Notes under the pieces: model-generated
Seen by the model: only the letters and a program-made list of their open reading frames with translations
The model's database searches: none
What the model was told of the DNA's origin: nothing
Source of the DNA: Pseudaeromonas sp963677375
Lineage (GTDB): Bacteria; Pseudomonadota; Gammaproteobacteria; Enterobacterales; Aeromonadaceae
DNA: 64,000 bases
Reading direction: 5' to 3'
NCBI GenBank assembly: GCA_963677375.2
Contig: CAXXIF010000009.1
Coordinates: 124,001-188,000 of the forward strand
Program-made: the position numbers and the translations under genes
Part shown: piece after piece, positions 48,444-57,414 of the stretch
How positions within the stretch are numbered: the first letter of the stretch is position 1
Layout: every line of letters begins with the position of its first letter

Positions 48444-49604
48444 ATGGCTTGGAATGAGCCCGGAAACAATGGGAAAGACCGAGACCCGTGGGGGAAAAGC
48501 GGTAAAAATCAGACGCCTCCCGATTTGGATAAGGTGTTCCGGAACCTGTTACAAAAAATATCAGCAGTCATGGGCGGACGTCGACCTGGTGGTGACGTGA
48601 GTAGTCTGGGGATCATGCTGGTGGTCATGGTTGCACTGGTTGCTTGGGTGATCAGCGGTTTTTATACCATTAAAGAGGCCGAGCGTGGTGTCGTGCTGCG
48701 GTTTGGGAAGTTCTATCAAAGCGTCGAGCCGGGTCTGCGTTGGAAGATGACGTTTATCGATCAGGTCATTCCTGTCGATGTTGAATCTGTTCGTTCCTTA
48801 CCAGCTGCCGGTTTCATGTTGACCCAGGATGAGAATGTCGTTCGCGTTGAAATGGATGTTCAGTATCGGGTGGCTGATGCCCGAAAATACCTGTTTAGCG
48901 TCACCAATGCGGATGACAGCCTGAGTCAGGCAACTGATAGCGCACTGCGGTATGTCGTCGGGCATACCACTATGGATGAAGTGTTGACCCGTGGTCGGGA
49001 AAAGGTGCGTCAGGATACCTGGCAGGAGCTGGAGCAGACGATTGAACCCTACGACATGGGGATCGTAGTTGTTGATGTGAACTTCCTGCCTGCTCGCCCG
49101 CCAGAAGAGGTGAAGGATGCATTTGATGATGCAATTTCAGCTCAGGAAGATGAAGAACGTTTTATTCGTGAGGCAGAAGCCTATGCTCGGGAAGTCGAGC
49201 CGAAGGCTCGCGGCCAGGTCAAGCGTCTGGAAGAAGAAGCGCTCGGATACAAGGAGCAAGTTGTGTTGAAGTCGAATGGTGAAGTCGCTCGCTTCAACGA
49301 ATTGTTGCCGCAATATCTCGCGGCTCCGGCCTTGACGCGCGAGCGCATCTATCTGGAAACCATGGAAGATATATACAGTAAGGCAAACAAGGTATTGGTC
49401 GCTTTGCCAGAAGGGACAAATAGCATGATTTATTTGCCTCTGGATAAAATGGCACCAGGAAAGTCAGCGAACTCCACTCGATCGCCAGTTGTCTCATCCA
49501 CTCCGGCTCCTGCCCGTGCGGCGGCTGATGAGTTGACTCCGGATGCCATGGGGCAGGCGAGCGTGCCTTTACGCAGCAGTGATCGGACAAGTGGGAGATA
49601 TTAA
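48444..49604 (+). CDS. hflK: Membrane protease modulator HflK
   Basis: HflK forms with HflC a large SPFH cage around the FtsH protease in the inner membrane and limits its access to substrates. The 386-residue product begins MAWNEPGNNGKDRDPWG, has a Gly/Arg-rich cytoplasmic stretch, one membrane helix (IMLVVMVALVAWVISGFYTI) and a Band-7 domain (GVVLRFGKFYQSVEPGLRWK). ATG 48444 follows TTGGAG by seven bases. hflC starts three bases after the stop. Confidence 0.96.
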   Translation: MAWNEPGNNGKDRDPWGKSGKNQTPPDLDKVFRNLLQKISAVMGGRRPGGDVSSLGIMLVVMVALVAWVISGFYTIKEAERGVVLRFGKFYQSVEPGLRWKMTFIDQVIPVDVESVRSLPAAGFMLTQDENVVRVEMDVQYRVADARKYLFSVTNADDSLSQATDSALRYVVGHTTMDEVLTRGREKVRQDTWQELEQTIEPYDMGIVVVDVNFLPARPPEEVKDAFDDAISAQEDEERFIREAEAYAREVEPKARGQVKRLEEEALGYKEQVVLKSNGEVARFNELLPQYLAAPALTRERIYLETMEDIYSKANKVLVALPEGTNSMIYLPLDKMAPGKSANSTRSPVVSSTPAPARAAADELTPDAMGQASVPLRSSDRTSGRY

Positions 49605-49607
49605 GCG

Positions 49608-50498
49608 ATGAAGAAGATCGTATTAGGCGTTGTCGCCATCGCGGCCATTGTTGTCTCCTCAACGCTGTTTGTCATCGATGAGGGACAAGCCGGGATTGTG
49701 GTTCAATTTGGCAAGGTCAAACGTGACAATGACTCTGGCTTGCCCCATGTCTATGAGCCAGGTTTGCATTTTAAAGTGCCAATGATTGATGAGGTCCGTA
49801 AGCTTGATGCTCGCATCCAGACCATGGATGCTCAGGCGGATCGCTTTGTCACGTCTGAAAAGAAGGATTTGATCATCGATTCATATGTGAAGTGGCGGAT
49901 TGAAGACTTTGCCAAGTTTTTCCTGGCCACTGGGGGCGGTAATCGGGTTCAGGCGGAATCTCTGCTCAAGCGGAAGATTAACAACGGCCTGCGTTCCGAG
50001 ATTGGCGGCCGCTCTATAAAGGATATTGTTTCCGGTGAGCGGACCGAGGTGATGCAAAAGGCACTGCTGAACTCAGCCAGCTCTTCCGAGCTGGGGATCA
50101 AGGTGGTGGATGTCCGAATCAAGCAAATTAACCTACCCCTCGAAGTCTCTAACTCGATTTATCAGCGCATGCGTGCGGAACGTAATGCCGTCGCTAGAGA
50201 GCACCGTTCTCAAGGGCGTGAAAAGGCAGAGTTTATCCGGGCAGATATTGATCGGAAGGTGACTGTGATGTTGGCGGATGCTGAGCGACGCTCTCGTCAG
50301 CTGCGTGGGGAAGGTGATGCGGAAGCGACTCGTATCTATGCGGATACTTATAAGAAAAACCCCGAGTTTTTCTCATTCGTGCGGAGCATGGAGGCCTACA
50401 AGAAAAGCTTTGAACAGGGGAACGATCTCATGATCCTCAAGCCGGATGATGATTTCTTCCGCTATTTCAAGCAGGCAAATCCTCCCTCCGCCCATTAA
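49608..50498 (+). CDS. hflC: Membrane protease modulator HflC
   Basis: HflC is the partner of HflK in the FtsH-associated complex. The 296-residue product has an N-terminal membrane anchor (IVLGVVAIAAIVVSSTLFVI), a Band-7 domain (GIVVQFGKVKRDN...VYEPGLHFKVP) and the helical RAERNAVAREHRSQGREKAE segment. It is the last gene of the run that began at nnr. Confidence 0.96.
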   Translation: MKKIVLGVVAIAAIVVSSTLFVIDEGQAGIVVQFGKVKRDNDSGLPHVYEPGLHFKVPMIDEVRKLDARIQTMDAQADRFVTSEKKDLIIDSYVKWRIEDFAKFFLATGGGNRVQAESLLKRKINNGLRSEIGGRSIKDIVSGERTEVMQKALLNSASSSELGIKVVDVRIKQINLPLEVSNSIYQRMRAERNAVAREHRSQGREKAEFIRADIDRKVTVMLADAERRSRQLRGEGDAEATRIYADTYKKNPEFFSFVRSMEAYKKSFEQGNDLMILKPDDDFFRYFKQANPPSAH

Positions 50499-50516
50499 AC
50501 CGGCGCATATTTACCG

Positions 50517-50545
50517 AGGGCCTCATCTGGATGAGGCCCTTTTTA
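50517..50545 (+). terminator. hflC terminator
   Basis: A perfect 10-bp stem AGGGCCTCAT/ATGAGGCCCT with loop CTGG is followed by five T, 19 bases after hflC. Confidence 0.9.
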
Positions 50546-50847
50546 TTTTGGATGGAAATACTAATTTTTTATTCATGGACCATGTTTATCACTGCTACTC
50601 AGCCACTCAGGGAGACTGACAGAGATCCAGATGTTCGCTGTGGCAGTCGATTCAGACCGAGAGAATGGCTGAAAAAAGTTCGGCTAACGGAGCTCAAGTT
50701 GTTTCGTTTTCGATATTGGGGTATACGTCTTGGCGGCAGTAAATGCCGTGTTTTTTTCACTGGTCTGAGTGCATGCGAAACGACCATAAGATGATTCCGA
50801 CATCGCTCAAACTTTGGTAGAATCCTTTTTTAACCACACTGTAGATA
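50546..50847 (+). promoter_or_regulatory. Intergenic region with a candidate purA promoter
   Basis: About 300 bases without a supported gene. A TAGAAT at 50818-50823 with TTCCGA at 50795-50800 (17-bp spacing) is the best promoter, 25 bases before purA. No clear PurR operator is seen. A frame at 50531-50794 begins inside the hflC terminator and is not credible. Confidence 0.45.
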
Positions 50848-52152
50848 ATGAAGATGGGACAGAGCGTCGTAATCTTGGGCACCCAATGGGGTGACGAAGG
50901 TAAAGGCAAAATTGTCGATCTGTTGACCGACAAGGCACAGTATGTAATTCGCTATCAGGGCGGCCACAATGCAGGTCATACCCTGGTCATCAACGGTGAA
51001 AAAACCGTCCTTCACTTGATCCCGTCCGGGATTCTGCGTGACAACTGCAAATGTATCATTGCCAATGGTGTTGTATTGGCCCCTGATGCGCTGCTTAAAG
51101 AGATGAAAGAGCTGGAAGTTCGTGGGGTGCCGGTGCGTGAGCGCTTGTTGCTGAGCGAAGCTTGTCCCTTGATTCTGCCATATCATGTCGCTCTGGATCT
51201 GGCGCGCGAAAAAGCGCGTGGCGCCAAAGCCATTGGTACGACTGGGCGAGGGATTGGTCCTGCCTATGAAGATAAGGTTGCTCGTCGTGGCCTACGCGTT
51301 GGCGACCTGTTCAACATGGCAACCTTCGCTGAGAAGCTCAAAGAGGTGATGGAATTCCATAACTTCCAGTTGACCCAATATTATGGCGTAGAAGCTGTTT
51401 CCTACGAGGCCGTACTGGCTGAAGCCAAGGCTTATGCGGACCTGCTGACCTCCATGGTGGTGGATGTCACCGATTTGCTGGATAAGGCGCGTTTGCGCGG
51501 TGATCGTCTGATGTTTGAAGGTGCCCAAGGTACCCTGCTGGACATCGATCATGGTACATACCCTTATGTCACCTCCTCGAATACCACGGCAGGCGGTGTA
51601 GCCACCGGCTCCGGTTTCGGTCCTCGTTTTGTGGATTATGTACTGGGTATTGCCAAGGCTTATACCACTCGCGTGGGTTCGGGTCCTTTCCCGACCGAGT
51701 TACACGATGATATCGGTGAGCAGCTGTGTTCCAAGGGCGCCGAATTTGGTGCGACCACCGGCCGTAAGCGTCGCTGTGGCTGGTTTGATGCAGTTGCCAT
51801 GAAACGGGCTATTCAGGTTAACTCGGTCTCCGGTTTCTGTTTGACCAAGTTAGATGTGTTGGATGGCTTGGAAACCGTAAAAATCTGTACGGGTTACAAG
51901 TTCCCGGATGGCTCGATCCGTGACGTGCCGCCTATGGCTGCTGATGATTATGAATTGGTTGAGCCAATTTATGAAAGCATGCCGGGCTGGAGCGAAAACA
52001 CCTTTGGTGCCAAATCACTGGATGCACTCCCGGAAGCCGCCCGTAATTATATCCGTCGCATTGAAGTCATCACCGGAGTCCCGGTAGACATCATCTCGAC
52101 AGGACCTGATCGGGATGAAACCATGATTTTGCGTCACCCATTTGCTGATTAA
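50848..52152 (+). CDS. purA: Adenylosuccinate synthetase
   Basis: PurA joins IMP and aspartate with GTP in the first committed step to AMP. The 434-residue product has GTQWGDEGKGK (P-loop-like, near residue 11), RYQGGHNAGHT, GTTGRGIGPAYEDK, FEGAQGTLLDIDHGTYPYVTSS and GATTGRKRRCGW. The ATG at 50848 gives MKMGQ; a second ATG at 50854 (MGQSVVILG) matches the E. coli start and is equally possible. Confidence 0.97.
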   Translation: MKMGQSVVILGTQWGDEGKGKIVDLLTDKAQYVIRYQGGHNAGHTLVINGEKTVLHLIPSGILRDNCKCIIANGVVLAPDALLKEMKELEVRGVPVRERLLLSEACPLILPYHVALDLAREKARGAKAIGTTGRGIGPAYEDKVARRGLRVGDLFNMATFAEKLKEVMEFHNFQLTQYYGVEAVSYEAVLAEAKAYADLLTSMVVDVTDLLDKARLRGDRLMFEGAQGTLLDIDHGTYPYVTSSNTTAGGVATGSGFGPRFVDYVLGIAKAYTTRVGSGPFPTELHDDIGEQLCSKGAEFGATTGRKRRCGWFDAVAMKRAIQVNSVSGFCLTKLDVLDGLETVKICTGYKFPDGSIRDVPPMAADDYELVEPIYESMPGWSENTFGAKSLDALPEAARNYIRRIEVITGVPVDIISTGPDRDETMILRHPFAD

Positions 52153-52173
52153 TACCTATTAATTGCAGCGCAT

Positions 52174-52201
52174 AAAAAAGCCGGTTTTCACCGGCTTTTT
52201 C
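52174..52201. terminator. Bidirectional terminator between purA and ispB
   Basis: AAAAAGCCGG/CCGGCTTTTT with a six-base loop lies between two convergent genes and has T-runs on both strands. Confidence 0.88.
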
Positions 52202-52251
52202 TTTGGGGGATATCAATTTGACAACACCGGGTGGCCTTTGGCGCGCACGGA

Positions 52252-53223
52252 CTAACTGATGCGCGAAACAGCCATGTCAGCCAACTCACTCAGTGCTTGG
52301 CGATAAGGACCAACCGGTAGACATTCTAGGGCGGCCTTGGCTTTTTCTGCTTCTTCACGAGCACGTTGTTCACTGTAGGTGATGGCTCCGGTCTGATGCA
52401 GAATAGACAGAACCTCATCCAGCCGTTCCAGTCCATTGCGCTCGACAATGGCTTCGACCAGCAGCGCTCGTTGACTGTCATCGGCTTGCTGCATGGCATA
52501 AATGAGTGGCAACGTCGGTTTGCCTTCGGCCAAGTCATCACCCACATTTTTACCCATGTCGTCGCTCGCTGAGGTGTAATCCATCACATCGTCGATGATT
52601 TGGAACGCCGTCCCCAAATAACGCCCATAGGCCTGCATGGCGCTTTCAATCTCCGGGGTACAGTCACATAACACGGCGCCTAATCGTGTTGCCGCTTCAA
52701 ATAATTTGGCGGTCTTACAATAGATAACCTGAAAATAGCTTTCTTCGGTGGTGTCAGGATCATTACAGTTCATCAACTGCATGACCTCGCCTTCGGCGAT
52801 GATATTGGTGGTCTCTGCCAGAATTTCCATAATTCGCAGATTGCCCAATTCAGCCATCATCTGGAAGGATCGGGTATGCAGAAAATCGCCGACTAATACA
52901 CTGGCTGCATTGCCAAATAATGCATTGGCCGTATCGCGTCCCCTGCGCAATTCAGACTCGTCGACCACATCATCATGCAATAATGTGGCGGTGTGAATGA
53001 ATTCGATGATGGTTGCCAACTGGATATGCTGATCGCCGTTGTAGCCGAGCGCGCGTGCGGCCAATACGGCTAATAGGGGACGCATGCGTTTACCTCCCCC
53101 GTTGACGATATACACGCCAAGTTGATTGATGAGAGCAACATCGGATTGGAGGCGCTGTAGAATGAGTGCGTTTACAGCTTGCATGTCATCGGCGGAAAGC
53201 GCACGAATTGCGTGTTGATCCAT
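52252..53223 (-). CDS. ispB: Octaprenyl diphosphate synthase
   Basis: IspB makes the long isoprenoid side chain of ubiquinone and menaquinone. The 323-residue product has both Asp-rich motifs, DDVVD at 84-88 and DDVMD near 211, plus GGGKRMRP. Chain length (C40 by homology) cannot be read directly. It is divergent from rplU, as in E. coli. Confidence 0.95.
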   Translation of the reverse strand: MDQHAIRALSADDMQAVNALILQRLQSDVALINQLGVYIVNGGGKRMRPLLAVLAARALGYNGDQHIQLATIIEFIHTATLLHDDVVDESELRRGRDTANALFGNAASVLVGDFLHTRSFQMMAELGNLRIMEILAETTNIIAEGEVMQLMNCNDPDTTEESYFQVIYCKTAKLFEAATRLGAVLCDCTPEIESAMQAYGRYLGTAFQIIDDVMDYTSASDDMGKNVGDDLAEGKPTLPLIYAMQQADDSQRALLVEAIVERNGLERLDEVLSILHQTGAITYSEQRAREEAEKAKAALECLPVGPYRQALSELADMAVSRIS

Positions 53224-53279
53224 AACTATCGATACTAAGTCCTGACGAGGGCTCGGAGATGCCGAATTTGTATTCCCCG

Positions 53280-53308
53280 ATTCTACATGAATTGTTAATC
53301 TATTGCAG
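53280..53308 (-). promoter_or_regulatory. Candidate ispB promoter
   Basis: On the minus strand CTGCAA (53308-53303) and TAGAAT (53285-53280) are 17 bp apart, 57 bases upstream of the ispB ATG. Confidence 0.45.
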
Positions 53309-53374
53309 TGTTCGGTGTGAGCCGCAGATTAGATTCCGCAGTGATCACAAAATGATCTTTTCCTGAAATGGGCC

Positions 53375-53403
53375 TTGCCTCATACCGGCAAGTTGCGTAG
53401 AAT
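53375..53403 (+). promoter_or_regulatory. rplU-rpmA promoter
   Basis: TTGCCT at 53375-53380 and TAGAAT at 53398-53403 are 17 bp apart and followed by the G/C-rich discriminator GCGCGCCC, typical of ribosomal-protein promoters under stringent control. Confidence 0.7.
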
Positions 53404-53476
53404 GCGCGCCCATTGTCATCTAGTTTTTTGTGCATCGTCTGCAAGGCAGAGTGGGTGCCCAATTCGGAGTTTAAAC

Positions 53477-53788
53477 ATGTACGCTGTTATCCTAAGTGGC
53501 GGCAAGCAACACCGTGTAGCTGAAGGCCAGGTTATTCGCCTGGAGAAGCTGGAAGCTGAAACCGGTGTTACCGTTGAATTTGATAAAGTTCTGATGGTTG
53601 CCCAAGGCGAAGAAGTGAAAGTCGGTGCGCCATACGTTGCTGGCGGTAAAGTTCTGGCTGAAGTTGTGGCTCACGGCCGTGGCGAGAAGGTCAAGATCGT
53701 CAAGTTCCGTCGTCGTAAGCATCACCGTAAAGAGATGGGCCACCGTCAGTGGTTCACTGAAGTCAAAATCACTGGCATCACTGCCTAA
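53477..53788 (+). CDS. rplU: 50S ribosomal protein L21
   Basis: The 103-residue product MYAVILSGGKQHRVAEGQ... with FRRRKHHRKEMGHRQWFT near the end is L21, which binds 23S rRNA domain I near L20. The ATG at 53477 follows CGGAG; an upstream in-frame start at 53375 overlaps the promoter. Confidence 0.98.
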   Translation: MYAVILSGGKQHRVAEGQVIRLEKLEAETGVTVEFDKVLMVAQGEEVKVGAPYVAGGKVLAEVVAHGRGEKVKIVKFRRRKHHRKEMGHRQWFTEVKITGITA

Positions 53789-53806
53789 TACTGAGGAGAC
53801 CATCAA

Positions 53807-54064
53807 ATGGCACATAAAAAGGCTGGCGGTTCTTCCCGCAACGGTCGTGACTCCGAAGCTAAACGTCTTGGCGTAAAGCATTTCGGTGGTGAAACTGTTC
53901 TGGCTGGTAGCATCATTGTTCGTCAACGTGGCACCAAGTTCCACGCTGGTTCGAACGTTGGTTGTGGTAAAGACCACACCCTGTTCGCTACTGCCGAAGG
54001 CAAGGTCCAATTCGAAGTTAAAGGCCCGAACAACCGCAAGTATGTCAGCATCGTTGCTGAATAA
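53807..54064 (+). CDS. rpmA: 50S ribosomal protein L27
   Basis: The 85-residue product MAHKKAGGSSRNGRDSEAKR is L27, whose N-terminal tail reaches the peptidyl-transferase centre. It follows rplU by 18 bases with GAGGAG as ribosome site, and both share one transcript. Confidence 0.98.
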   Translation: MAHKKAGGSSRNGRDSEAKRLGVKHFGGETVLAGSIIVRQRGTKFHAGSNVGCGKDHTLFATAEGKVQFEVKGPNNRKYVSIVAE

Positions 54065-54081
54065 TTCGCGCTGAAGGCTCG

Positions 54082-54110
54082 AAAGGCCCTGCCCTATGGC
54101 AGGGCCTTTT
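54082..54110 (+). terminator. rpmA terminator
   Basis: AAAGGCCCTGCC/GGCAGGGCCTTT with loop CTAT ends in a T-run, 17 bases after rpmA. Confidence 0.92.
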
Positions 54111-54197
54111 GTTTTAGCGCCGCTAAATGACGGCGGTTCAGCCCTTCTGACCGGATCATCGCCAACCGGACGCATCGCGGGAATCGTTCCTGATCTC

Positions 54198-54203
54198 TAT
54201 AAT
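54198..54203 (+). promoter_or_regulatory. Possible -10 element of the cgtA promoter
   Basis: A perfect TATAAT sits 41 bases before the cgtA ATG and after the rpmA terminator, but no good -35 is seen at 16-18 bp. Confidence 0.4.
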
Positions 54204-54244
54204 TGCACCATCAAGCTTGAGCTGGGTGCGGGAGTTGTAAAAGT

Positions 54245-55411
54245 ATGAAATTTGTTGATGAAGTTCAGGTCCGTATTGAGGCGGGTGACGGTGGGAATGG
54301 CTGCGTCAGCTTCCGTCGTGAAAAATATATCCCGAATGGTGGGCCTGACGGTGGTGACGGCGGTGATGGCGGTGATGTGTATCTGCTGGCGGACGAGAAC
54401 CTGAACACCCTGATTGATTTTCGTTTTGAGCGATTCCATGCTGCCGAACGGGGCGAGAATGGTCGCGGAGCCAACTGCACCGGCGCCCGGGGTCAGGATT
54501 TGGTACTGAAAGTGCCGGTTGGTACACGCTCTATCGATGAAGATACCGGTGAAGTCCTAGGTGATTTGACCCAGCATGGTCAGAAGCTGATGGTGGCCAA
54601 GGGTGGTTTCCATGGTCTGGGTAATACCCGGTTCAAAAGCTCCGTCAATCGTGCGCCACGCCAGAAAACTATGGGCACACCTGGGGAGCTTCGCAACCTG
54701 CGGATGGAGTTATTGCTGTTGGCGGACGTGGGTCTGCTAGGTATGCCGAATGCGGGCAAATCTACCTTTATCCGGGCCGTCTCTGCCGCGCGCCCCAAAG
54801 TGGCCGACTATCCTTTTACCACGCTCGTTCCGAATCTGGGTGTCGTCCGGATGAAGTCTGAAAAATCCTTCGTCGTGGCCGATATTCCCGGCTTGATTGA
54901 AGGCGCTGCGGAAGGGGCTGGTCTGGGGATACGTTTCCTCAAGCACCTGGAGCGTTGCCGGGTTCTGTTACATCTGGTGGATATTCTGCCGCCGGATGAA
55001 TCGGATCCGGCCGTCAGCGCCAAGACCATCATTCATGAGCTGGAAAAATACAATCCTGAGCTGGCGGCCAAACCGCGCTGGTTGGTTTTCAACAAGCTGG
55101 ATCTGGTGCTTGAGGAAGAGGCGGACGCCATCATCGAGCGAGTGGTCAAGGAAATGGCCTGGGAAGGCCCAGTGTACCGTATCTCTGCATTCGACAAGCA
55201 GGGAACCGATCCGATCTGTTATGACATTCTGAACTTGCTGGAAAGCATGCCCAAGCCAAGTGAGTTGGCGGCGCAAAAGCCGGAGCGTGTCGAGTTCATG
55301 TGGGATGACTACCACAAGGAACAACTGGCTCAGGTTGCTGAAGAAACTGATGATGACGACGATGATTGGGATGAAGACGACTACGATGTAGAAGTTATTT
55401 ACACCCGTTAA
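54245..55411 (+). CDS. cgtA: Obg-family GTPase CgtA/ObgE
   Basis: ObgE is an essential GTPase that acts in late 50S assembly and the stringent response. The 388-residue product has the Gly-rich Obg fold (GDGGNGCVSFRREKYIPNGG...GGDGGDGGDV), the P-loop GMPNAGKST at 166-173, YPFTTLVPNLGVV (switch I), DIPGLIEGA (G3) and NKLD (G4), and an acidic tail ETDDDDDDWDEDDYDVE as in E. coli. It has its own terminator and possibly its own promoter, separate from rplU-rpmA. Confidence 0.97.
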   Translation: MKFVDEVQVRIEAGDGGNGCVSFRREKYIPNGGPDGGDGGDGGDVYLLADENLNTLIDFRFERFHAAERGENGRGANCTGARGQDLVLKVPVGTRSIDEDTGEVLGDLTQHGQKLMVAKGGFHGLGNTRFKSSVNRAPRQKTMGTPGELRNLRMELLLLADVGLLGMPNAGKSTFIRAVSAARPKVADYPFTTLVPNLGVVRMKSEKSFVVADIPGLIEGAAEGAGLGIRFLKHLERCRVLLHLVDILPPDESDPAVSAKTIIHELEKYNPELAAKPRWLVFNKLDLVLEEEADAIIERVVKEMAWEGPVYRISAFDKQGTDPICYDILNLLESMPKPSELAAQKPERVEFMWDDYHKEQLAQVAEETDDDDDDWDEDDYDVEVIYTR

Positions 55412-55417
55412 TCCTCT

Positions 55418-55457
55418 AATCCCTCCTCCTGTATTCAGGGGGAGGGATTGTTTTTTT
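55418..55457 (+). terminator. cgtA terminator
   Basis: AATCCCTCC/GGAGGGATT closes a longer hairpin and is followed by seven T, directly after cgtA. Confidence 0.88.
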
Positions 55458-55468
55458 CTGGAGCTCCT

Positions 55469-56539
55469 ATGTCAGTTTTTGCTCCCGCCTCTCGCTTCGA
55501 AACGCTGATTTACCGCCATATTCGTATCATTCATGTCATCAAAATCTCCCTGGCGCTGCTGATTGCCCATCTGCTGAATCTGTTTTATCCGCTGCCTTAT
55601 CTGGCCTGGACCTCGGTGACTATTGTCATCATCATGCTGACATTGCCGCAGGTTGGTGGTGCCCTGGAAAAGTCCATCCAGCGGGTGATTGGTACCCTGT
55701 GCGGCGCTGCATACGGAATACTGATTCTATGGTTGACCCATGACCCCTGGTTGAGTGGCTTCCTGGCGTTGCTGGCGATCGCTTTCATCACTTGGCGAGC
55801 CAGTGGCAAGATGAGTTATGCCTATCTGGTTGCCGGGTTCACGCTCATGATTGTGCTGGATGGTGGCGATCGGGGAATGGATGAGGCCATCTGGCGTACC
55901 GCGACCATCATGCTGGGGTGTGTCATCGCCATACTAGTTTCCCAGTTTGTCCTGCCATTACGTGCGCGTAATGAATGGCGCTGGTTATTGGCGTTCTCGC
56001 TGCGAGGTATGTCCCATGTCTGGCAGAGCCATTTATCGCCCAATATTCATAAGCCGGTTCAGACTCGCGGACGACTCAAGCAACTACAGCGGACGGTCCA
56101 GCGGCAGCGGGGGCTGCTCAACTCGGTGCGGATGGAGAGCCGGACCTTGCGGCCTTGTGGTAAAGAGCTGGAGGCCTTGGTCGAGGTTCAGGAGCGTTGT
56201 CTATTGCTGCTGGAGTTATTGGCCCAGAGCCGTTGGGAGAACAGTGCCAGTGCTCAAGCCATTCAACAACAGTACGCTATCAGTGTTCAGGCGCGTACCC
56301 TGGGTGAGCGCCTGACCGCGTTTGCGTGTTTCTGCGCGGGTGAACAGCCCTTGTTACCGGAAGCTTCATCGGAACAAGGACTCCAGCTTAAACAGATGAT
56401 GCTGGAGAGTCTGGAGCAACAACAGAGTCACTCGTTGAATGCGTATGGCTACAGTTGGCTCATCTATCAGACCAGCTTGCAGATCACACTGATGGAAAAG
56501 TTAATCCGGGGTCTGGCGATGAGCAGGAATGATCATTGA
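55469..56539 (+). CDS. FUSC-family inner membrane protein, YeeA-like
   Basis: The 356-residue product has about six N-terminal membrane helices (residues 25-165, for example ISLALLIAHLLNLFY and LSGFLALLAIAFITW) with FUSC-family blocks RVIGTLCGAAYGIL and AIWRTATIMLGCVIAILVSQFVLP, then a cytoplasmic helical domain. It resembles E. coli YeeA in size and pattern. The family includes aromatic-acid exporters such as AaeB, so an efflux role is possible but unproven. ATG 55469 follows CTGGAG; it starts 12 bases after the cgtA terminator. Confidence 0.75.
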   Translation: MSVFAPASRFETLIYRHIRIIHVIKISLALLIAHLLNLFYPLPYLAWTSVTIVIIMLTLPQVGGALEKSIQRVIGTLCGAAYGILILWLTHDPWLSGFLALLAIAFITWRASGKMSYAYLVAGFTLMIVLDGGDRGMDEAIWRTATIMLGCVIAILVSQFVLPLRARNEWRWLLAFSLRGMSHVWQSHLSPNIHKPVQTRGRLKQLQRTVQRQRGLLNSVRMESRTLRPCGKELEALVEVQERCLLLLELLAQSRWENSASAQAIQQQYAISVQARTLGERLTAFACFCAGEQPLLPEASSEQGLQLKQMMLESLEQQQSHSLNAYGYSWLIYQTSLQITLMEKLIRGLAMSRNDH

Positions 56540-56571
56540 TATCGGTTAACGAACATTCACGCTAGTGCCGT

Positions 56572-56577
56572 TATAAT
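56572..56577 (+). promoter_or_regulatory. Possible -10 element of the yjjP promoter
   Basis: A perfect TATAAT lies 46 bases before yjjP, without a recognisable -35 at normal distance. Confidence 0.35.
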
Positions 56578-56622
56578 TGCCAGCAGAAAACGTTACTCCG
56601 CACACTATCAGGGATGATTGCG

Positions 56623-57414
56623 ATGCAAGAGCATAAATCATTGACCCGGGATGAGCAGACGGCCATTACTCGGGTGTTAGTAAAAACTGCGCAGATGCTG
56701 GCATCTTGTGGTGCCGAAAGCCGCATCATAGAACAGACCACCTGCCGTCTTGGTTTGACGCTCGGGGTCGAGAGTGTCGAAATGGCGATAACGCCCAGTG
56801 CAGTGATCCTGACTACGCTGAACCACGGCTCCTGTATTACCACCACCCGGCGCATTCAGGAGTTCGGCATCAACATGCAGGTGCTGTGCGAGATCCAGCG
56901 CATCTGTATTCTGGCCGAAAAAAAATTGCTGGAAAATACTGCCGAGGTGCGAGCGCGCCTGGATTCGATCAAGCCCTATCGTTACAACCGCTGGTCGGTG
57001 GTGGTCATGATCGGTCTGTCCTGCGGCAGCTTTAGCCTGTTGTTCGGTGGCGATTGGCCAGTCTTTTTGAACACGGTATTGGCCTCCTCGGTCGGCATGT
57101 TTGTGCGTCAAGAAATTGCTCATCGTCACTTCAGCCCGTTACTGAATTTTTCGGCTACCGCCTTTGTTGCTACCCTGATTGCCAGTCTTGCTACCGTAAA
57201 TAATTGGGGTGAGCAGCCTCATTTGGCTATGGCTGCCTGTGTCCTGCTGCTAGTGCCTGGTTTTCCTCTGATCAATGCCATGCTGGATGTGGTCAAAGGC
57301 TACTACAACATGGGGTTAGCGCGCTGGCTGACAGCGACCATGCTGACACTGAGCGCGACCACGGGGATCGTGCTGGCGATGAAACTCACGGGCGTTTGGG
57401 GGTGGCAGCCATGA
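56623..57414 (+). CDS. yjjP: ThrE-type exporter subunit YjjP
   Basis: YjjP with YjjB forms a split ThrE-type inner-membrane exporter; in E. coli the pair has been reported to export succinate. The 263-residue product has a cytoplasmic N-terminal domain (CGAESRIIEQTTCRLGLTLG, SVEMAITPSAVILTT) and about five membrane helices, ending with CVLLLVPGFPLINAMLDVVKG-type sequence shared with E. coli YjjP. ATG 56623 has AGGG nine bases upstream; ATG 56614 would add three residues. It overlaps yjjB by ATGA. Confidence 0.88.
   Translation: MQEHKSLTRDEQTAITRVLVKTAQMLASCGAESRIIEQTTCRLGLTLGVESVEMAITPSAVILTTLNHGSCITTTRRIQEFGINMQVLCEIQRICILAEKKLLENTAEVRARLDSIKPYRYNRWSVVVMIGLSCGSFSLLFGGDWPVFLNTVLASSVGMFVRQEIAHRHFSPLLNFSATAFVATLIASLATVNNWGEQPHLAMAACVLLLVPGFPLINAMLDVVKGYYNMGLARWLTATMLTLSATTGIVLAMKLTGVWGWQP

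Noticed and set aside
50531..50794. 87-codon plus-strand frame between hflC and purA
   Set aside because: It starts within the hflC terminator hairpin, has no ribosome site and an unlikely composition.
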